64,000 bases of DNA. Origin: Leeuwenhoekiella parthenopeia. GTDB taxonomy: Bacteria > Bacteroidota > Bacteroidia > Flavobacteriales > Flavobacteriaceae. The position numbers were made by a program, and so were the translations under genes. The notes under the pieces are model-generated. The model was not told the DNA's origin. It saw only the letters and a program-made list of their open reading frames with translations, and searched no databases. How positions within the stretch are numbered: position 1 is the first letter of the stretch; every line of letters begins with the position of its first letter. Where the stretch lies: contig NZ_JAJGMW010000003.1 of NCBI RefSeq assembly GCF_020782115.1, forward strand, positions 1-64,000, written 5' to 3'. Below, piece by piece: positions 1 to 7,934 of the stretch.

Positions 1-184
1 ATCCTTTCTCATTAAAGTTAGAAAATTTATAAATCCATCGGTAAATACTAACACAAGGTATGTTGTGCAACATCGATAGTTGGCTAGCACTATACTTACC
101 GGATTCAAAATCTTCGACGATCTGACGCTTAAAACTCTCAGAATAAACACGCCTCTTTTGGATGATTTGTACGTTGGATTTCAT
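1..184 (-). CDS. IS3-type transposase OrfA, partial (runs off the left edge)
   Basis: The reading frame starts at an ATG at 184 on the minus strand and stays open to the window edge (61 codons). The translation has the small helix-turn-helix transposase layout: a basic start (SNVQIIQKRRVYSESFKRQ), the segment IVEDFESGKYSASQLSMLH, then VSIYRWIYKF. This is the DNA-recognition half of IS3-group elements; OrfB with the DDE catalytic domain would lie to the left, outside the window. The element end should fall between 185 and about 235, but without the other end I cannot define its inverted repeat. It is the only transposase seen in the window. Assignment to the HTH_Tnp_1 type is by motif recognition. 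Confidence 0.8.
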   Translation of the reverse strand, partial: MKSNVQIIQKRRVYSESFKRQIVEDFESGKYSASQLSMLHNIPCVSIYRWIYKFSNFNEKG

Positions 185-245
185 TGTTAATCACGTTTAA
201 GTGGTCAACCTATATCAGGGACGTACATACTCTAAAATCTTACAT

Positions 246-1856
246 CTAACGTCTAACCGCTCCCATCTCCAATCTTACATCATCAATCTGTGCACTTGCC
301 CCAGCTTTTCCTTGAGCATAAATCCCTATTGTGACTTTTCCATCCCGCACGTTTACCGATTCTAGAGTCACGGGAGTCCATTCCGGGTGTTCGGTATTTA
401 AATGGATTTCAAAAGTTTGCCCCCCGCTACTGGCGTAAAGCTTTAGCTGTTCAAATCTGGAATTGTTCTTGATTTTTGCAGAAAGACTGTAATTCCCGTC
501 AGGTAAGTCCACAAATTCTGTGGAGCTTATTTCCTGGGTAATCCTGCGCTCAAAAGGGATATCGTCACTAATATTCAGGCTCTTTTCGCCCACAACCTGT
601 TTGCGATCTTCGCGGGTGTTGAAGTAATTCAAAACCGGCGAAGAGGGGTCATTTGTAGCGATTTTGTTGCCTTTGATAATTTCGGTATGCCAGCCCAAAA
701 GCTGTTCCTGCACCGGTTTGTTGTTGCTGGGAATGTGGCGACGGTCAGCTTCAAAACTGCCGTTTTTGACGTAATTGTTGGTTTTGGCGACGGTCCAGTT
801 TCCGGTTTGCTCGTCGAGATTCCAGGCGTGCAGCGAATTGAAGTGCGGCACATCCTCTTTAAAAGACAGGGGCACCCACTGGTTATAGCCTAATCCGTTA
901 CCGGCAAACTCGGCCCAGCGGTCTCCGCAAAACAAAACGGTTTCTTCTTCGCTTCCTTTTAGGGTATAAAAAAATCCGGTCTGCGAGACGTGGGCATAAT
1001 CCTGCTCGCTGCCGGGCATAATCAGCATTTCATTGGTGGGTTTATAGGGTCCGCGAACGTCATCGGCAACCAGGTAATAGACCAAAGAGCCGTCCCAGCC
1101 GTAGATATTAGACGCCGCCATATAATACTTGTCCTTGTATTTAAACATACAATTGCCCTCGCGACTGGCGCCTCTAAAGATTTCAGTAAGATCGAGCAAA
1201 TCAACTTTGCCATCGCGTACGCCAATTTCTGAGACATAAATCTTGTTGCGCCCCTGCCCGTACGAGTACACCAGGTAAGATTTGTCCGTATCGGGATCGG
1301 TGAAAACGGTTTGATCCCCGGTATTGGGAGTGCCTATGCGGCCGGTCATATCGATATGCCGGTGGACTTTGAAATCGCCTAAGGGTGAATCGGCCAGGGC
1401 GATCATCACGTTCTTCCCGTGTTGAATAAACAAGGCATATTGATCGATTTCGGCTACGTATGCAACGCCCATCCGCCCCAGCCAGGTAGGGTTACTATCA
1501 TAGTCTACCGCTTCCGGGGTGAGTACGTGTTTTTCGAAAGTCCAGTTTACCAGATCGGTTGAGGTATAACAGGTGACGCCTTTAAAATGGTTGCGTTCCA
1601 AAGTAACCGAAGGATCATCCCGATAGGTTTCGGCTTCGGCATAATGCACCCCATACCAGTAGTATTTTAGACTTCCGCTTTGCGAATCTCTGAACTGAAA
1701 AATCCCCCCGCCCTGAGAATAGATGGGTTGGCCCTCGACGGTTTCCCAAAAGCTGTCGTTGGTAATGGTTTGGTTTTGGGCATAGCCTGAGCTAAACAGA
1801 AAAAGACCTATAAAAAGGATTACTTTTTCTAAACGAAAGCAATAAAGTTTAAGCAT
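246..1856 (-). CDS. GH43-like secreted glycoside hydrolase with C-terminal carbohydrate-binding-like domain
   Basis: Predicted exported enzyme of the five-bladed propeller GH43 clan, probably acting on arabinan, xylan or galactan side chains. I start it at the internal ATG at 1856, because this gives a normal signal peptide (MLKLYCFRLEKVILFIGLFL, ending GYAQ); an upstream ATG at 1895 would add 13 unlikely residues. The first blade carries GGGIFQF...YYWYG, a pattern I associate with the galactosidase-like GH43 branches in which the usual N-terminal base Asp is not obvious. Other propeller signs are TSTDLVNWTFE, TVFTDPDTDKSYLVYS and GQGRNKIYVSEI. After about residue 360, KNGSFEADRR opens a beta-sandwich resembling CBM4/22-type domains. 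No SusC/D lies next to it. The exact subfamily and substrate cannot be fixed here. Confidence 0.75.
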   Translation of the reverse strand: MLKLYCFRLEKVILFIGLFLFSSGYAQNQTITNDSFWETVEGQPIYSQGGGIFQFRDSQSGSLKYYWYGVHYAEAETYRDDPSVTLERNHFKGVTCYTSTDLVNWTFEKHVLTPEAVDYDSNPTWLGRMGVAYVAEIDQYALFIQHGKNVMIALADSPLGDFKVHRHIDMTGRIGTPNTGDQTVFTDPDTDKSYLVYSYGQGRNKIYVSEIGVRDGKVDLLDLTEIFRGASREGNCMFKYKDKYYMAASNIYGWDGSLVYYLVADDVRGPYKPTNEMLIMPGSEQDYAHVSQTGFFYTLKGSEEETVLFCGDRWAEFAGNGLGYNQWVPLSFKEDVPHFNSLHAWNLDEQTGNWTVAKTNNYVKNGSFEADRRHIPSNNKPVQEQLLGWHTEIIKGNKIATNDPSSPVLNYFNTREDRKQVVGEKSLNISDDIPFERRITQEISSTEFVDLPDGNYSLSAKIKNNSRFEQLKLYASSGGQTFEIHLNTEHPEWTPVTLESVNVRDGKVTIGIYAQGKAGASAQIDDVRLEMGAVRR

Positions 1857-2046
1857 AGTTGAGAATATAAAACTCAATTTACAGCCTGAACGCATAAATC
1901 TTATCCTGCACCGTCCTGATTAACCGGAAGTCTTATAGCTAAAAAATAAGCTCTAAATCGATAGCGTCCTAAACGTTTTTTGATAACTCAAGTGAACACC
2001 CGTAAATACTAATGTCTTCAATTAAATTTGAATCGAGGGGTTAATT

Positions 2047-2195
2047 TTCTTCTTTGGCCTTCTTTTTCTTCAGCATGGTTAAAAGTATCCGTTGTCCTCA
2101 TCCCCAACCCTTCTCCCCTGGACAAGTGGGGGCTGATTTTACCTCAAATTAATGCTGAGCTCTATTCATACCCGAAGGATTAAACGAATACCCTC
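2047..2195 (+). repeat. Pyrimidine-rich intergenic module, copy 1
   Basis: Contains TTTTTCTTCAGCATGG, then ATCCCCAACCCTTCTCC, GATTTTACCTCA and ACCCGAAGGATTAAAC. The same blocks recur in the same order at 2491-2642 (TTTTTTCTTCAGCATAG, ATCCCCAGCCCTTCTCC, GATTTTAACTCA, ACCCGAAGGGCTAAAT). Copies are diverged but collinear over about 145 bases. Confidence 0.65.
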
Positions 2196-2279
2196 CCTCG
2201 GTTAAAAATAGTCCCGTAGCTCTACAAATCCGTATAGAGAGATTTGCGGGTACCGAACTGTAGAAGTGAGCTTTTTACT

Positions 2280-2490
2280 TCTATTCTTGTTCCTGTTCTT
2301 TTGTCTTGATACAAAAGAACCAAAAGATCAAGGCTCACAAGACTGTATCTAAATTTATCATTCGCTGCACTGCATGCGCTTAACTCGGCCGCTCTAGCGG
2401 CCTCAAACAGAACCGCCTGCTACGTTCCGCTCATTTCAAATTTTACGATACCTTCTTGTAGGCCGTTTCTAAGATCAAAACTAAGAATAC
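2280..2490 (+). repeat. Dispersed hairpin-type intergenic repeat, copy A
   Basis: Begins with a perfect 10-bp stem, GTTCTTTTGT/ACAAAAGAAC with a 6-base loop (2295-2320). It continues with blocks shared in order with the copy at 4330-4575: TCTAAATTTATCATTCG, CAAACAGAA, TCATTTCAAATTTTACGA, GCCGTTT and TATTCTTTAG. It runs directly into module copy 2. Confidence 0.75.
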
Positions 2491-2642
2491 TATTCTTTAG
2501 TCCTCTTTTTTCTTCAGCATAGCAATGGGTTCCCGTTATCCTATCCCCAGCCCTTCTCCTCCCGAAGCGTCGGGAGAAAAGGGAGTCAGATTTTAACTCA
2601 GATGAAAGCTTTGATATAATCGAACCCGAAGGGCTAAATAAC
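2491..2642 (+). repeat. Pyrimidine-rich intergenic module, copy 2
   Basis: Collinear with 2047-2195. It includes an extra small hairpin, CTCCCGAAGCGTCGGGAG, where copy 1 has CCCCTGGACAAGTGGGGG, so a stem is kept at the same place with a different sequence. Confidence 0.65.
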
Positions 2643-2686
2643 TTACAATTTTCCAATAACCGGCAAATAATCTGATGTTCTCGGGT

Positions 2687-2736
2687 TATTCTTCTTTACA
2701 CTTCTCTTTCTTCAGTATAGCAATGAGTTCCCGTTA
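2687..2736 (+). repeat. Pyrimidine-rich intergenic module, truncated copy 3
   Basis: Matches the first 50 bases of copy 2: TTTCTTCAGTATAGCAATG followed by AGTTCCCGTTA. Similarity stops abruptly in an A/T run. Confidence 0.6.
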
Positions 2737-2817
2737 AAAATTTTCGAAGCCTTGGAGAAAATTTAGGGGACTTATTGCGGTTTTGCCCCTAAGTGCAAAA
2801 ATACCTAAGAAAAAGGC

Positions 2818-2870
2818 TCTTTTCTTTTGGTTCGTTTTCTTTGGAGAAGCAAAGAAAATGAACAGAACAT
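2818..2870 (-). repeat. Inverted partial copy of the hairpin-type repeat
   Basis: A 14-bp stem with one G-T wobble, GTTCGTTTTCTTTG/CAAAGAAAATGAAC with a 6-base loop (2830-2863), flanked by CTTTTGG on the left. Read on the minus strand this gives a stem followed by AACCAAAAG, as in copy A. Confidence 0.5.
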
Positions 2871-3033
2871 GATTTAGAAGTAGAGAATTCGCAAACCGAC
2901 GATAGGAGGTTCACGAGCTCCACAATCAATCATAAATAGCATGAAAAAGAAAGAACCATTTAGATAGATGAATCTTTATTTACAAAATGATTGGCTCTGA
3001 ATAATGTATTTTTACACCACTTTTTAAAAGGCT

Positions 3034-3828
3034 ATGCAAACACCTCCCGAAATACGCCATGTAAATGTCACCCGTTACATCACACCCTTGCGGGAAGGCG
3101 GTTCGTTGCCCGCTGTTGCCGATGCTGATGACGGCTTTAAATATGTGGTAAAATTCAGAGGGGCGGGTCACGGTCCCAAGGCGCTCATTGCCGAATTACT
3201 AGGTTGTGAGATTGGCCGTATTCTGGGGTTTAAAGTGCCCGAAGTGGTTTTTGCGCATCTGGATGAAGCTTTTGGCCGTACCGAAGCCGATGAGGAAATT
3301 CAGGATTTGCTGAAGTTTTCGCAGGGACTGAATATCGGTTTGCACTTTTTATCGGGAGCCATCAATTTTGATCCGGTGGTGACCACGGTTGATGCGCAAC
3401 TGTCTTCGGAAATCGTATGGTTTGACGCCTTTATGACCAATATTGACCGTACGTTTCGCAATACCAATATGCTGATGTGGCATCGCGAGCTCTGGCTTAT
3501 TGACCATGGCGCGACGTTGTATTTCCACCACAGTTTTACCAACTGGGAAAAAAGCGCGGCCACGCCTTTTGCTTTGATTAAAGATCATGTGTTGCTACCG
3601 CAAGCCTCTCAATTGGAGAATGCCAATACCAAACTGAAATCCCTGCTTACCGAACAGGTGCTTCAAAACGTGGTAAACCTCATCCCGGATGAATGGCTGC
3701 ATTGGGAAGGCACTGAGGAAAATCCCGATGACCTACGCGACATCTACTTTCAGTTTTTAAAAACCCGACTGACCCATTCTGATGTATTCACCAAAACCGC
3801 AAACGATGCACGACAGGCACTTGTATGA
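3034..3828 (+). CDS. HipA-like kinase (HipA_2 type)
   Basis: A 264-residue soluble protein with the reduced HipA-like kinase layout. A lysine in YVVKFRG (about residue 40) would bind ATP and a glutamate in LIAELLG could pair with it. The catalytic loop is NIDRTFRNTN (Asp about 138, Asn 143/145) and LIDHGATL (Asp about 157) is the metal-binding equivalent of DFG. There is no separate HipB-type HTH partner. It overlaps by 23 bases with a DUF3037 gene, a pairing I know from other bacteria whose role is not established. HipA itself phosphorylates glutamyl-tRNA synthetase and causes persistence, but that activity should not be assumed here. It sits between two repeat-rich stretches, as accessory genes often do. 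Confidence 0.82.
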   Translation: MQTPPEIRHVNVTRYITPLREGGSLPAVADADDGFKYVVKFRGAGHGPKALIAELLGCEIGRILGFKVPEVVFAHLDEAFGRTEADEEIQDLLKFSQGLNIGLHFLSGAINFDPVVTTVDAQLSSEIVWFDAFMTNIDRTFRNTNMLMWHRELWLIDHGATLYFHHSFTNWEKSAATPFALIKDHVLLPQASQLENANTKLKSLLTEQVLQNVVNLIPDEWLHWEGTEENPDDLRDIYFQFLKTRLTHSDVFTKTANDARQALV

Positions 3829-4189
3829 GTATGCGGTGATTCGCATCGTTCCTCAGGTAGAACGTGAGGAGTTCTTCAACGTAGGCGTGGTGCTCTACTG
3901 TAAACGCCCGCGTTTTATCGGGATGGAATTTAAGCTGGATGCAAAAAAGCTGGAAGCCTTTTGCCCCGAACTCGATGTGGAACAGGTTGAAAAAAACCTT
4001 AACGCCTTTAAAGCCATCAGCAACGGTGAAAAACACGGCGGCCCTATCGCCAGGCTCGAGCCTGCAGAGCGCTTTCGGTGGTTAACCGCGACACGGAGTT
4101 CAGTCATTCAAACTTCTAAAACCCATCCGGGATTTAGTGAAAATCTGGAAGTGACTTTAAAATGTTTGTTTGAAGATTTAGTACTCTAA
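3806..4189 (+). CDS. DUF3037 family protein, partner of the HipA-like kinase
   Basis: I start it at the ATG at 3806 (MHDRHLYEYAVIRIVP), 127 residues, because DUF3037 proteins begin shortly before the conserved YAVIR block; an ATG at 3782 would add eight residues and deepen the overlap. Conserved family parts visible are YAVIRIVPQVEREEFFNVGV, VLYCKRPRF and a C-terminal SVIQTSKTHPGF. It is soluble with no membrane segment. The 23-base overlap with the kinase gene implies coupled translation and a joint function. Function is unknown; it could be a kinase substrate, a neutraliser or an adaptor, and nothing in the sequence decides between these. Confidence 0.82.
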   Translation: MHDRHLYEYAVIRIVPQVEREEFFNVGVVLYCKRPRFIGMEFKLDAKKLEAFCPELDVEQVEKNLNAFKAISNGEKHGGPIARLEPAERFRWLTATRSSVIQTSKTHPGFSENLEVTLKCLFEDLVL

Positions 4190-4199
4190 AATCAATCTT

Positions 4200-4237
4200 G
4201 TCACATCGAGCGTGTCACACTGAGCGCAGTCGAAGTG
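4200..4237 (+). repeat. Short dispersed repeat of the CTGAGCGCAGTCGAAG type
   Basis: CACTGAGCGCAGTCGAAGTG occupies 4218-4237, preceded by a partial tandem copy (GTCACATCGAGCG, then GTCACACTGAGCG). The same motif in reverse, CTTCGACAGGCTCAGACTGA, lies at 10336-10355. This short motif is very common between genes in Bacteroidota, from general knowledge. Confidence 0.75.
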
Positions 4238-4329
4238 CATTGATATTGGTTTCATGATTAGCAAATTAAAGATTCCAGGTCAAAATCAACTGTACTTGTT
4301 AATCTCCTAACAGGATTATTTTAATTTCT

Positions 4330-4575
4330 ATTTTAAATAAAATCCTATTCTTTTTTGCATCGCCCAAAAAAGAATCAAAAAAGTCTAGGCTTAAGAAAAC
4401 GACTCTAAATTTATCATTCGACTTCTAAATTTCCTTAACTCCCCTGCGGGTCAAACAGAAGGAAATTTTACGAAGATCTCATTTCAAATTTTACGAGTCC
4501 TTTTCTATACGCCGTTTTCTAAAATCTAAAAAACAATTCAAGGCTATAAACCTGTTCTTTAGCTTTGGTTTTCTT
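4330..4575 (+). repeat. Dispersed hairpin-type intergenic repeat, copy B
   Basis: Starts with a perfect 11-bp stem, ATTCTTTTTTG/CAAAAAAGAAT, and a 7-base loop (4347-4375). It then shows the same ordered blocks as copy A (TCTAAATTTATCATTCG, CAAACAGAA, TCATTTCAAATTTTACGA, GCCGTTTTCTAA, TTCTTTAG). The stem sequence differs from copy A on both arms while pairing is kept. It fills most of the 407-base gap between the DUF3037 and GH39 genes; no gene is seen there. Confidence 0.75.
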
Positions 4576-4596
4576 TCGAGAAGTGAACAAAATAAG

Positions 4597-6303
4597 TTAA
4601 TTCTCAAACTCCACTTTAAATAAAGCCACACCCTGTCTGGGTAGATCCAGATTTAGGATGAGTTTCCCCTCTTTCACATCCATATATTGCGGAGAAGTAA
4701 AAAGCTGTAACTGACCGGCCTGCTCCAGTAGGTCTATTTGTTCGGGAGTTGGATTCTGCGGAGATCCCATAGCTTTGTATGCTGTGTACGAATTGCTGAA
4801 CTGCTCATCAACCCGATACTGGGAAACCAAAACTTTATTGGAAGGTAAAGCCTCCAGATTCAAGGTTACAGGTGTAGGTTTTACCTGAATATCATTCCGG
4901 TCATGATAATTAAAAATCATGACGGTGACGGCATCCTCCCCACGAGACGCCAAAGCATTCACATCAGGATTATCACGCACACTGGCATCGCTTATTTTCT
5001 TATAATCGTAATCCAAATCGCCTTCCACCTTAAGGCGGTTAAATTCCATCATCCCAAACATGCGGAATACATTAAGCACCGGTTTATCGACTCCGTTTGT
5101 GGCCATATCCCGAAATCCGGCATACCATGGCTGGTTTTCAAACTCAAAACCCCAGGTCACCGCACCGGCCAGATTGATATCGTAGGCTTTGGCCAAATCG
5201 TACTTTCGGGCAAAAGAAGCAGCGGTATAACTGCTGTACATGGTGCCGTTGCGATAGGCATTTTCGGGATAATCGTCCTCAGAGCAGGCGGCACAACCTT
5301 CGGGATCAGACTCGCCAATAATCACCGGCAAATACCGCAAATCGGGATAGGAAGCTACCACTTCAAAACCCTTACGGATGTCGTTAAGCTGTGCGCCCAT
5401 ATTCATCACGACCGTTCCGTCAACCAGTTTGGGACTTCCCTTGGCGTGAAACGTAATAAAATCAAGCGGAGCACCGGTTTCGCCGGTCGCATAGTTTTTT
5501 CCGGAAGCCACGTGATCTAAAAAGGTACGCAGAAAGGCTTCGGCTTTGTCCCAGCCCGGCCCCGTTGTTTCGGGGCCGCCTATTTTCGCCGTAGGCAAAG
5601 CACGCTTCACCGCATCAGCCGTAAAGTCATAAAGTTTGATGTATTCTTCAGTCGTACCGCGCCAGTAGCCGATGTTGGGTTCATTCCACAGTTCCCAGTA
5701 CCAACTTTCGACCTCCTCTTTTCCATAGCGATCAACCGAATGTTTAACCCACTGATAAACCAGTTCTGCCCACTTGTCATAATCCTTAGGGGGGTATGCC
5801 CACCCTGTAAAAATTTCATCGTATTGAGCACCGGGTTTCCAATAGTGCCGGTAAGGTTGGGGTTTAGACGATAAAGCTTCGGGCATAAAACCAATTTGCG
5901 CCAGCGGTTTCATTCCTAAATCGATATACGTATCAAAAATTTTATCGATTATAGTCCAGTCGTAGATGGGGTTTCCGTTTTCATCTTCGGTATAGGCATT
6001 GGTTGAACCCCATTTAAGTGCTGCTTCGCCGTCACCGGTAACCAGCAGGCTGTGTGCCCTAAAAAACACAGGTACCGGACTCAGTTCAGAGATTTCCCTG
6101 ATTAACTTTTTACCGTCTTTCATGTAGGTATAGTTGGGCTCATCATAGCCCCACCAGGCCCAGATGGGCTGTAACTGACCGTCTTCGTGAGTTAAATTAA
6201 CCGTCATTTCAACGGGCTGCACGTTATCGTACTGCGCAAATACGCTAGCGCTTAAAAGCATCAGTCCCAAAACCGATAAAAAAGAAGCTGTAAATCGTTT
6301 CAT
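4597..6303 (-). CDS. GH39 family glycoside hydrolase (beta-xylosidase type)
   Basis: Exported enzyme, 568 residues from the ATG at 6303, which starts a clear signal peptide (MKRFTASFLSVLGLMLLSAS, ending VFAQ); an in-frame TTG eight codons upstream is ignored. The clan-A (alpha/beta) barrel is marked by WYWELWNEPNIGYW, with the acid/base Glu at about 208, and VIIGESDPEG, with the nucleophile Glu at about 331, both typical of GH39 retaining xylosidases. A C-terminal beta domain (from about residue 420) follows, as usual for the family. Its minus-strand neighbours include a CE1-type esterase, which fits acetylated or feruloylated xylan, but no transporter is adjacent. Other GH39 specificities cannot be excluded. 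Confidence 0.85.
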   Translation of the reverse strand: MKRFTASFLSVLGLMLLSASVFAQYDNVQPVEMTVNLTHEDGQLQPIWAWWGYDEPNYTYMKDGKKLIREISELSPVPVFFRAHSLLVTGDGEAALKWGSTNAYTEDENGNPIYDWTIIDKIFDTYIDLGMKPLAQIGFMPEALSSKPQPYRHYWKPGAQYDEIFTGWAYPPKDYDKWAELVYQWVKHSVDRYGKEEVESWYWELWNEPNIGYWRGTTEEYIKLYDFTADAVKRALPTAKIGGPETTGPGWDKAEAFLRTFLDHVASGKNYATGETGAPLDFITFHAKGSPKLVDGTVVMNMGAQLNDIRKGFEVVASYPDLRYLPVIIGESDPEGCAACSEDDYPENAYRNGTMYSSYTAASFARKYDLAKAYDINLAGAVTWGFEFENQPWYAGFRDMATNGVDKPVLNVFRMFGMMEFNRLKVEGDLDYDYKKISDASVRDNPDVNALASRGEDAVTVMIFNYHDRNDIQVKPTPVTLNLEALPSNKVLVSQYRVDEQFSNSYTAYKAMGSPQNPTPEQIDLLEQAGQLQLFTSPQYMDVKEGKLILNLDLPRQGVALFKVEFEN

Positions 6304-6496
6304 AAGAGTAAAAGGAATTGAGCTCAATAAGTTACGTTAAAATGTTTAAAGTACACTTATCAAAAACGATTTCCCTGTCTGGTTTTCACCGGATGTGATT
6401 AACAGGGTTTGTTGACAACATCCCATCCCGGCCTTTCCTTCAAAGGGAAGGAGCTTATGCTCAATTTTAAACTGAAATGCATTTACGTTTTAAAGA

Positions 6497-6536
6497 TTTA
6501 AGGTTCAAAACCCAACCTTGAATTTTGAACCTTAAA
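6497..6536 (-). terminator. Hairpin after the CE1-type esterase gene
   Basis: Perfect 14-bp inverted repeat TTTAAGGTTCAAAA/TTTTGAACCTTTAAA-type arms (6497-6510 and 6523-6536; right arm reads TTTTGAACCTTAAA) with a 12-base spacer, 10 bases past the stop codon at 6546. It lacks a strong T run, so it may stabilise or process the 3' end rather than terminate. Confidence 0.5.
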
Positions 6537-6545
6537 CTTTAAATC

Positions 6546-7739
6546 TTATTCCTGAAACAACAGCGGTACGAAGTCTGAAAGATAAACACGCCAGTTTCTC
6601 CAGATGTGGCCGCCTTTGGTTTCTACATATTCGTAAGGCATTCCCATCTCGTCCAGCGTAGCGCGGTAGTCTTTATTGGCTTCGTAAAGAAAATCGGTTT
6701 TGCCGATTGCGATCCAGTAGCGTTCATAACCATTATCCATCTGGGTTTTTAAGGTTTCCTTGAAGTTGGAATATACACCTTCCCCGCTTTCATCGCCTCT
6801 TGCCATAATCGCCGCCGAAAACAAACCTACGTAATCAAAGGTATCGGGGTAGTAGCGCGAAATGTGCAAAGCGTGATAGCCTCCCATCGAGAGTCCGGCG
6901 ATTGCCCGGTTTTCCTTATTGGCCTTCACGCGGTAGTTGTCTTCAACAAAACGGATGATTTCGTCAAAATTGGCTTCATACATCCCGTTCATCGTTTTGG
7001 GCACCATAAAATTTGGCGTGTAATACCCGGCGCTACCTGCTCCCGGTGCGGCATCCTGAATCACATTTCCATTAGGCATCACTACAAGCATAGGTTGGGC
7101 TTTGCCCTGCGCGATCAGGTTGTCCATAATTTGTGAAGTACGTCCCAAAGTCAACCAGGCTTCTTCATCACCACCCGCGCCGTGTAAAAGGTACAGCACA
7201 GGGTATTTTTTGGTTTCCTGCTCATATCCCGGCGGGGTGTAAATGCTTATTTTACGATCCATCCCCAAACCTTCTGAATCATACCAGCGGCTGGCAACGG
7301 TACCGTGCGGCACATCCTGCACGCGGTACAAATCGGCCTGCTCCCCGGGAACGATAAAAATATTCATCACCGAAGCCACATCGCGAATCAAAAACGGATT
7401 GGCGGGATCGGTGGTTTTAAAACCGTCTATGATAAAGGCGTAATTGTACAATTCAGGGGCCAGGGCTTCTGTGGTATAGGTCCAGACTCCTTTTTCATCT
7501 TTGGTTAATAGAGCTTTGCCGGGGCCGTCCATTTCGCCATACGGACTTTGAACTTTTACACTGGGCAGAAAATCGCCGGTCACATAAACTGAATCTGCCT
7601 GTGGTGCATTCAGGCGAAAAGTAACGGATTTGTCGGGGTGAATTTCAGGCGAACTCACCTGTTGCCCGTTAAACAGGGATTCCTGTGCTGATAAAATCCC
7701 GAAGCTAAGGGCGAATACGAGAACGATATAGTTTTTCAT
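6546..7739 (-). CDS. Secreted CE1-type esterase with N-terminal beta-sandwich
   Basis: 397 residues from the ATG at 7739, chosen because MKNYIVLVFALSFGILSAQ is a proper signal peptide; an upstream ATG at 7802 would bury it. Residues 35-130 form an early-set/CBM48-like sandwich (VTFRLNAPQADSVYVTGDF, WTYTTEALAPELYNYAFIID), common in Bacteroidota feruloyl and acetylxylan esterases. The alpha/beta-hydrolase part has YLLHGAGGDEEAW, nucleophile Ser at about 284 in AGLSMGGYH, Asp at about 349 (GKTDFLYE) and His at about 378 (KGGHIWRNW). It probably removes acyl groups from plant or algal polysaccharide, in line with the downstream GH39 gene. The exact acyl group is unknown. Confidence 0.82.
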   Translation of the reverse strand: MKNYIVLVFALSFGILSAQESLFNGQQVSSPEIHPDKSVTFRLNAPQADSVYVTGDFLPSVKVQSPYGEMDGPGKALLTKDEKGVWTYTTEALAPELYNYAFIIDGFKTTDPANPFLIRDVASVMNIFIVPGEQADLYRVQDVPHGTVASRWYDSEGLGMDRKISIYTPPGYEQETKKYPVLYLLHGAGGDEEAWLTLGRTSQIMDNLIAQGKAQPMLVVMPNGNVIQDAAPGAGSAGYYTPNFMVPKTMNGMYEANFDEIIRFVEDNYRVKANKENRAIAGLSMGGYHALHISRYYPDTFDYVGLFSAAIMARGDESGEGVYSNFKETLKTQMDNGYERYWIAIGKTDFLYEANKDYRATLDEMGMPYEYVETKGGHIWRNWRVYLSDFVPLLFQE

Positions 7740-7871
7740 TGGAAGTATATTAATTTTTAAAAAATAAGGAGGCTTTTCGCCCGTAAGGTTAAAGATACAC
7801 ATTTGATAAAGCTCTTAAATTGACAATTGTCAAAAATCTTGTGGCTACAATCGGTTTAAAAGGCTTAAAAA

Positions 7872-7905
7872 AATCCGGCAACAACTTAATCGCTGTTGCC
7901 GGATT
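7872..7905 (-). terminator. Rho-independent terminator of the TonB receptor gene
   Basis: Perfect 12-bp stem AATCCGGCAACA/TGTTGCCGGATT with a 10-base loop, followed on the minus strand by a run of seven T. It lies 29 bases beyond the stop codon at 7935. Confidence 0.88.
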
Positions 7906-7934
7906 CCTAAACTAAAATCGCCTGATCGTTCAGC

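Larger units (their letters stand above)
1857..3033. other. 1.2-kb gene-poor stretch filled with degenerate intergenic repeats
   Basis: No convincing protein gene is present; the short open frames here lack recognisable domains and cross repeat boundaries. The stretch holds one nearly complete hairpin-type repeat, part of a second in the opposite orientation, and three copies of a pyrimidine-rich module, each described separately. The last 40 bases are AT-rich and contain TATTTTTA, a possible -7 box for the kinase gene that follows. Confidence 0.7.

Noticed and set aside
2420-2656. 78-codon minus-strand open frame
   Set aside because: Crosses the boundary between hairpin repeat A and module copy 2, and the equivalent frame is not kept in the other copies.
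2980-3171. 63-codon minus-strand open frame before the HipA-like gene
   Set aside because: Overlaps the well-supported kinase gene and has no support of its own; not an antitoxin candidate.
4903-5520. 205-codon plus-strand open frame
   Set aside because: Lies wholly antisense to the GH39 gene, has no recognisable domain or signal, and its codon pattern is the mirror of the real gene.
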